A stretch of 64,000 bases of DNA from Dolomedes plantarius. Lineage: Eukaryota > Arthropoda > Arachnida > Araneae > Dolomedidae. Position 1 is the stretch's first letter; every line of letters starts with the position of its first letter. Where the stretch lies: contig OU015493.1 in NCBI GenBank assembly GCA_907164885.2, positions 55,925,802 to 55,989,801 on the forward strand, given 5' to 3'. The notes under the pieces were generated by a model. The model searched no databases, was not told the origin of the DNA, and was given only the letters and a program-made list of their open reading frames with translations. Positions 57,147 through 64,000 of this stretch are shown one piece after another. A program made the position numbers and the translations under genes.

Positions 57147-59087
57147 CAGGGGTCGGCAACCTGCGGCTCGCGAGCAACATGCGGCTCTTTTGATGTAAAG
57201 TTGCGGCTCTCCAGTTCTATACGAAAAAATTAATAATTTACTGTCAAAACCCTTAAAAAATAAGAAAATATATTTTTAAGTACCTAATTTCTCAATAGCT
57301 TCTATTTTCATAATCGTTAATTACAAATCGCTCCGCTTAACATGACCGTAATGAGATAAATTTGAACTATTGTTTTGTTCTTAGAGATGAGACTCCGTGA
57401 CCATGTTTATAGAGCTCAGTGACCACGTAAGATAGAACTGCTAAAATGTCTTCAAATGTAACACATATGCAAGTGGAAGACATTCAACTGGCTTCTGCCT
57501 TATCACTTGCTATAGATGAGTCTTGCGACATAAAAGACACGGCACAAGTTACCCTTTTCGCCAGGTATATGTCGTCCCAAGGTCCAAAAGAATAACTGCT
57601 AGGATTGCTACCGCTCTCAGGGCAAACTCGTGGAGAAGATATAGCAAATGCTGTGCAAAAATGGCTGGAAGACAATGGAATCGATATAAATAAAATCGTT
57701 TCTATAGCAACTGATGGAGCCAGAAGTATGACAGGAATACATAGAGGGGTAACACCAATTCTTCAAAAAAAAAAAATAAACCACGAAATTCTAACGTTTC
57801 ACTGCATCATTCATCAAGAAGCACTTTATGCCCAAACATTTCCAGCCGAAATAGTTGAGGTCATGAACTTGGTAACTAAGATTATTAACAGCATCTTGGC
57901 AAAAGCACTCTACCATCGCCAGTTTAAAGATTCCCTTGAAGAAATACATAACCAGTTTTCTGACCTACTTCTGCACAATAAAGTGCGATGGCTTTCCAGA
58001 GGTAACGTATTGCAACGTTTTGCTTTGTGCTTGAGTGAAATAAAAGCATTCCTCAATGAAAAAAGCACTGACCATCCCGAATTGGAAGAAGACAAATGGC
58101 TGCAAAAATTCAACTTCATGGTAGATACCACAATGAAACTAAATGAACTAAATCTAAAACTGCAAGGAAAGGGCAACCCAGCCTACGCCTTGCTTGAAGA
58201 AGTTGTTTGTTTCGAAAAAAAATTACTTCTTTTTGTTGAAGACATGGAGAGCGGTAAATAACTTCATTTTAAAAATCTGAAGCAATATCGCGATGAGACC
58301 AATGCAACTATTGACACGGATTACTTCAGCATAGCTTTAAAAAACGTGAAGAATGGATTCGCTGAGAGAATCGAGCAATTCGAAACAAACAAAAGTACTC
58401 TCGCGTTCATAGTAAATCCTCTCAACACAAATACAAATGAGATCAACATTGAGCCATTTGGAATTGATGCTGGATCGCTTCAAATGCAATTGCTAGATTT
58501 GAAAACTAAAGACTTGTGGAGTGGAAAGTTCACAGAACTCAAGAGCAAGATGGAAGAGTTGGAGGTCCAGAAATGCATGCACATCGCGCAGCACAAGTGC
58601 TCTAAAAGAAATTCCGCTAGTTGAGGCCCTCATTTTTGGCGCATGTAATAGTCTTCCAGAATGCTACAGTGAGGTGAAGAAGTTGGCATATGGAGTGCTG
58701 ATGATCTTCGGGTCGACATATTCGTGCGAGCAAGCGTTCTCTTGCATGAATATAATAAAAAGTAAAGTTAGAAGTCAACTAACAAATAAAAATCTAGAGT
58801 CGTGCTTGAAACTTAAAACAACAATAAGCCAGATTTAATCAAACTTTCAAAAGGCATGCAAAGCCAATGCTCCCATTGATGTAACTAATGTAACTATCTA
58901 TATTTGTGTTTTTATATGAATAAATATTATTCCGTATTTAAAGCCGTTTATTTTAAATCAAAAATTAAATATATATAAGCAAATACTATAATATTGAAAC
59001 GAAAATTTTTAGTGGCTCTTTAAAAACTGGGAAATTTTGTAAATTGTAACTTTTGGCTCTTCCGTTTCAATAGGTTGCCGACCCCTG
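57147..59087 (+). mobile_element. hAT transposon, 1,941 bp, exact 8-bp target duplication
   Basis: Terminal repeats caggggtcggcaacctgcgg and, inverted, aggttgccgacccctg. The target duplication ctctaggc stands at 57139-57146 and 59088-59095. The element carries a 5'-deleted transposase gene. The target lies in a SINE fragment (59096-59175). Confidence 0.95.
57446..58838 (+). pseudogene. hAT transposase, N-terminus missing
   Basis: The first ATG, at 57446, leads into [15 protein letters not shown] (first catalytic aspartate). A TAA at about 57593 interrupts the frame. It then continues with [20 protein letters not shown] (second aspartate), [13 protein letters not shown] (conserved C..H motif) and [14 protein letters not shown] (RW motif). 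A second stop comes at 58259-58261. After it, a 92-codon segment and a frameshift lead to FGSTYSCEQAFSCMNIIKSK, the hAT dimerisation region with the last acidic position. The BED zinc finger and 150 or more N-terminal residues normal for this GTF2I-repeat/ZBED-like group are absent. At least two stops and one frameshift make it non-functional. Confidence 0.9.
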
Positions 59088-59095
59088 CTCTAGGC

Positions 59096-59175
59096 CATTC
59101 ACAAGCTTATCACTACATAATCTGTAACGGAGACCGCCTTGCGGGAATCGAACCCGTAACCTGGCGCACCCGATG
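59096..59175 (-). repeat. SINE fragment with B box, split by the hAT element
   Basis: On the minus strand GGTTACGGGTTCGATTCCCGC is a good B box within a paired T-arm. The A box is missing or decayed. The sequence runs to the hAT target duplication. Confidence 0.6.
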
Positions 59176-61395
59176 GGCTTTTAAATTGAAAATGAAGTGT
59201 GTGTGTGCGTTCTTTACAAATATTTTTATCTCGCAGGTGTTCTGTGCCTCATACTTTTGCTTTCACACCAGTTAGTCTTTTTGTCAACGGTGTGAAACAA
59301 TTCTTACAATTTTTTTTTGTCTTTTTTATTTCAAGAGAAATGTGGTTAGTAAGTTTTCTAATCACGTCAACACTTTCCTCTTAGATTTTCGTCTCTGTAG
59401 CCAGCCTCAAAGCTCTGTTTCTGGTGGGAAGCCATTTTAAAAATCCTTTTTAATTTTTTGTTTGCCGATATTTTGAAAAAGAAAATAAAGATTGCGTTTC
59501 GATCCCTCGATAAAATGCAGCATCTTATCGCCGGAGGCGATTGCTGCAACCACCTACTTCTGTTCAGGGTGGCGCAATAAGCCGACGTTAGCGCCCAAGA
59601 AGCGCATAAATAAGGGGGGGGTAGGCTGGCGAGAGCAAATTAAAACGTATTCAGTTCACTCCAACTGAATCTCCGTTATTCGCCAAAAAGGTAAATTATT
59701 ATTCCTTCCATTTTAAGTTTAAAATTTTTAAAACTAAGAGGAAGAATGTAGTTTTAGCATGCTTGACCACCCACCCACTCCCTTCCTATCAGTCAATTCC
59801 GTCACTAAGGCACAAAAACGAGGTTTTGTGATACTCTGTGTGAGTGTGTATACATAATTAATCCTACGAATTCCTTTTAACTTAGGGACTTTGTCTGCCC
59901 CTTGACTAATTAGCATATTTCAGTCATAAACAAATTTTAATCCTAATTGATTTCCATATTTTTATTGTCTTGCTTACGTAATGCCGGACGCTTCGCTGTC
60001 TCAAAAATTAAATTAATATAGAATGAACTCGGGACCGGATCCAACGTGAGATCTAGTGAAAACCACTTGAAGTTACCACTTAGAAGGAGAAGGCAAAAAT
60101 ACCTAAAAATTTAAGAATTTTTCCTAGAAAAATAAGTTTTTAATCATTATAAGACGAGCTAAAATTTGGGTTAGAATCAGGCGCGAAATCGACTTGGACT
60201 GTCTTCTGGTCCCTCTGTCTTCTGGTATCGTTGATACTAAAGACAAGTAAACAGAGAAGTTACATTTTGTTCCCCGACATCTTATAACTTATTAATAACT
60301 TTACTTTAAGGGACGAAACTAACTTGTAATAAAAATTAAAAACGAGAAATCGCAAAGTTGTACTGAGAATTTTCAAAAGAAAAAGTTTGCGTTTTGATCC
60401 CTGGTAACTCTCATATGAGTCCGATTAATTGTCTTAAGCTGCGATGCTACATTTCAGACAATACATATTGGGATTTGTGTTAATTTGTATATAGACAAAT
60501 AAATTTATTAAAATAGTAGAATGTTATGACATAAATCTTTCATGGACCCACAAAAGAAATAATAAAACAGGATATTACATTACAGTATATTGCATAATTT
60601 CGTATACTTTTCCTTCATATGTTTTTCTTTTATTTTATTTTTTATTTTATTTTTTATTTTATTTTTCATTTTTATTTTTGGATAGATTATATCCGTAATA
60701 TGCGTTTCGTTGTGAAATTGTGAAATATTATGCTTAAAGTTTATATTTATTTTGTATTATATTAACATTTCTGTTAAATATTTTTTATTACTTACTACTC
60801 ACTTTGATTTCATTGTTTGTCATATTTTATACATTTATGATTACCCCAGTAAATTGCATACAATCAAGTCTGTTTGCTTCATTTTTTTTTCTTTCTTCAA
60901 AAAAAAAGCTTTGCAAACCGAAAAACAGAAAATCCAGACATCAAAAAACCGACCGAAAATATTAAAATGAGAAAACTTACATCTGAATCAATCAAATTTT
61001 CAAAAAGAAATTTTTCAATCTTGGTAAACAGAAAAAAAAGATGGTATAAATCAAAATTTGAGATTTATTTGACCGATCTAAAATCAAAATCGCCAACGAA
61101 CAGAAATATGTGTGCTTTTAAAAGTTTTACTTTATAGTAATTAAATCAAGTTGGTTTTATTTTTTATTCCAGCAGCGACAGTGATGATTTCGCTGTCTAG
61201 AAGGGAAAACTCTGCTTTATCATAGGAATGTGTAGAATCTTGTTTAACAGACTACTATATCTATAATAGTACGGAATTATATGCGGCCAACTGCAATCTA
61301 TGACTTATTGCACGGTATAAAACGGTGCATGCAAACTCGAGAAATACAGAAAAAAAGTGAAGGAATGTATATGCCGCTCTGAATTCATTAGAATA
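59176..61395. other. 2.2-kb AT-rich interval, nothing recognised
   Basis: Includes a TTTTATTTTA-type tandem at about 60622-60670 and a G-run at 59617-59624. No domain recognised. Confidence 0.55.
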
Positions 61396-61865
61396 CAGTA
61401 AAACCTCGTTTATCCGTCCCTCGTTAATCCGGATCTCTGGATAATCCGGATCAAATTTGTAAACATTATTTTTATTTAATGTTCACATCACATAATAATT
61501 TTTAACTTTGATAAGCAAGAACGTATCTACAAGTACGCCAAATATTCGCTTTATAGTTTGATTCAATGTATAGTTCCTGCATAGATTGTACAACAAAATA
61601 TGGTAATAAAATGCTTTTTGTCGAGTTTAAGAAAGCTTTACTAGACTTACCAATTCTTTGTTAAGAAACGATGTGAAAAGTTATTTTTATATTTTTTAAT
61701 GTCTTTTAAACAATACTATGTAATTTTGTTACAAAACATAGTTTTTTACCGTAATAAACGGTAAGTCTTCTTAGTTAAGGATTTTGTTTTGCTTATTACC
61801 CATATTACCCGGATTATCCGGATTGCCTATGGTCCCAGTTAGTCCGGATACACGAGGTTTTACTG
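61396..61865. mobile_element. Pogo-type MITE, 470 bp
   Basis: Ends cagtaaaacctcgtttatcc and, inverted, gatacacgaggttttactg, flanked by TA at 61394-61395 and 61866-61867. Subterminal ccggat/atccgg blocks repeat near both ends. The AT-rich interior has no coding capacity. Confidence 0.92.
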
Positions 61866-61867
61866 TA

Positions 61868-63130
<1,263 letters not shown>

Positions 63131-63585
63131 ATGTATTTATTTATTGATTTATTGATTGATTGATAGATGAGTAATAGGTGAGTCAATTTCTAAAAAATCT
63201 GTCCAAAACTGTTAAAATCAGACCTTGTATTAAGAAAAATATTTTAATTTATACGCTGGAAAATTTAATTTGCAAGATAAAAAAAAAATTATTTTGCATT
63301 AAAAAACGCAAAAAAAATTCTTAACTTAACGTTTTGCAATCAGATACGGAAATTTTAAAAAAAGTATTTATTAATTCTCCAGAGCACTTAATCTACAAAC
63401 ATGAAATTTTGATGGAATATTTATGAGTAAAGAAAGACCTGTTTATTTAGGTGTAACTGTACATTAGAAAAATTTTATTCATTATTATATGAATGGTATG
63501 TAAGTGAAAAGGTACATTCCACTGAAAAGGGAATCCAGAAACCTGTAGTAATTTAATAATAGAATTCTTTACCCCACCGGATTTC
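63131..63585. other. AT-rich interval, nothing recognised
   Basis: Short attgattgattgat run at 63143-63166; otherwise featureless. Confidence 0.55.
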
Positions 63586-63850
63586 GATAACTAAACTCCA
63601 AAACCTCTCAACTACTATTTTTTGCTGTTTTCATTTAATGTGGGAGTACGATAACTTACAGCTGCTTCCATCTACTGATTCATAAGTAAAACTCAATAAA
63701 TAGTGTTAAGCGCATTCTAAAGGTATTTTAATAAACAGCTGTGACTTATTTGTGACTTATCTACAGCTGTGACTTATTTGTTAAAATGTTTTTTGGCCCT
63801 CCTGTAAAATTTGTAATTTTTCAGTTGAAGGTTTTGGAGTTTAGGTATCA
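63586..63850. mobile_element. Hairpin MITE, about 260 bp
   Basis: taactaaactccaaaacctc at 63588 is inverted at about 63823-63848 (ggttttggagtttaggta), with arms of about 26 bases and a few mismatches. Inside, cagctgtgacttatttg occurs twice (63736, 63765). Target duplication unclear; superfamily not assigned. Confidence 0.68.
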
Positions 63851-64000
63851 TTTTTTTTAAGTAAATTTCGCGCATAAATAGTAATGTTACGACATGCTAC
63901 ATACTTTTACAATTGCACAGCGAGGCGACATTTGACAAAGCCCTATCTATTTGTTTAAATCCTTGTGCCCTATAAAAGAATAACATTCCTGTATGCTATA

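Overview
The window looks like intergenic DNA from a large, AT-rich arthropod genome, most probably a spider or another arachnid. That placement is inference. It rests on the mix of Tc1, pogo, mariner, piggyBac, hAT and BEL/Pao elements with several tRNA-derived SINE families, and on my recollection that close relatives of these transposases are common in spider genomes. I found no convincing host protein-coding gene. Almost everything recognisable is transposable-element or viral-derived debris in different states of decay, separated by AT-rich DNA and TA/GT/CT microsatellites.

Left part (1-10.9 kb): a Tc1 element cut by the window edge, a 63-bp minisatellite, a hairpin MITE, a possible solo LTR, an inverted-repeat insertion containing a tRNA-derived SINE, a foldback element abutted by a second Tc1 family, another possible solo LTR, and a palindromic mariner built from two copies of the transposase C-terminus in opposite orientation.

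11-25.7 kb: SINEs, a pogo-type MITE, a pogo/Tigger element, and a decayed 28S rRNA segment joined at the R2 target position to about 1.9 kb of R2-like sequence. These are followed by a TTAA-flanked MITE, a piggyBac pseudogene with palindromic terminal repeats and an internal 214-bp duplication, a third Tc1 family, and an LTR followed by a primer-binding-site-like motif.

25.7-39.4 kb: more SINEs, three hAT MITEs each with an exact 8-bp target duplication, an endogenous fragment of a CRESS-DNA-virus Rep gene, a second and internally deleted 28S/R2-like chimera, two LINE 3' remnants, and a Tc1/mariner element of the DD41D kind.

39.4-64 kb: a structurally complete but internally deleted BEL/Pao retrotransposon (229-237 bp LTRs, 5-bp target duplication), a second copy of the first Tc1 element with both ends, two hAT transposase pseudogenes, a LINE RNase H remnant, a Gypsy-type RT remnant, a Harbinger-type MITE, a pogo-type MITE, a terminal MITE and a long TA/GT array.

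No operons or gene cooperation can be described. Genes interact only through nested insertion, which gives a relative chronology: SINE before hAT MITE, R2-like before hAT MITE, hAT end before BEL, SINE before hAT transposon. Some computed reading frames begin at TTG rather than ATG; starts given here have been re-chosen where possible.
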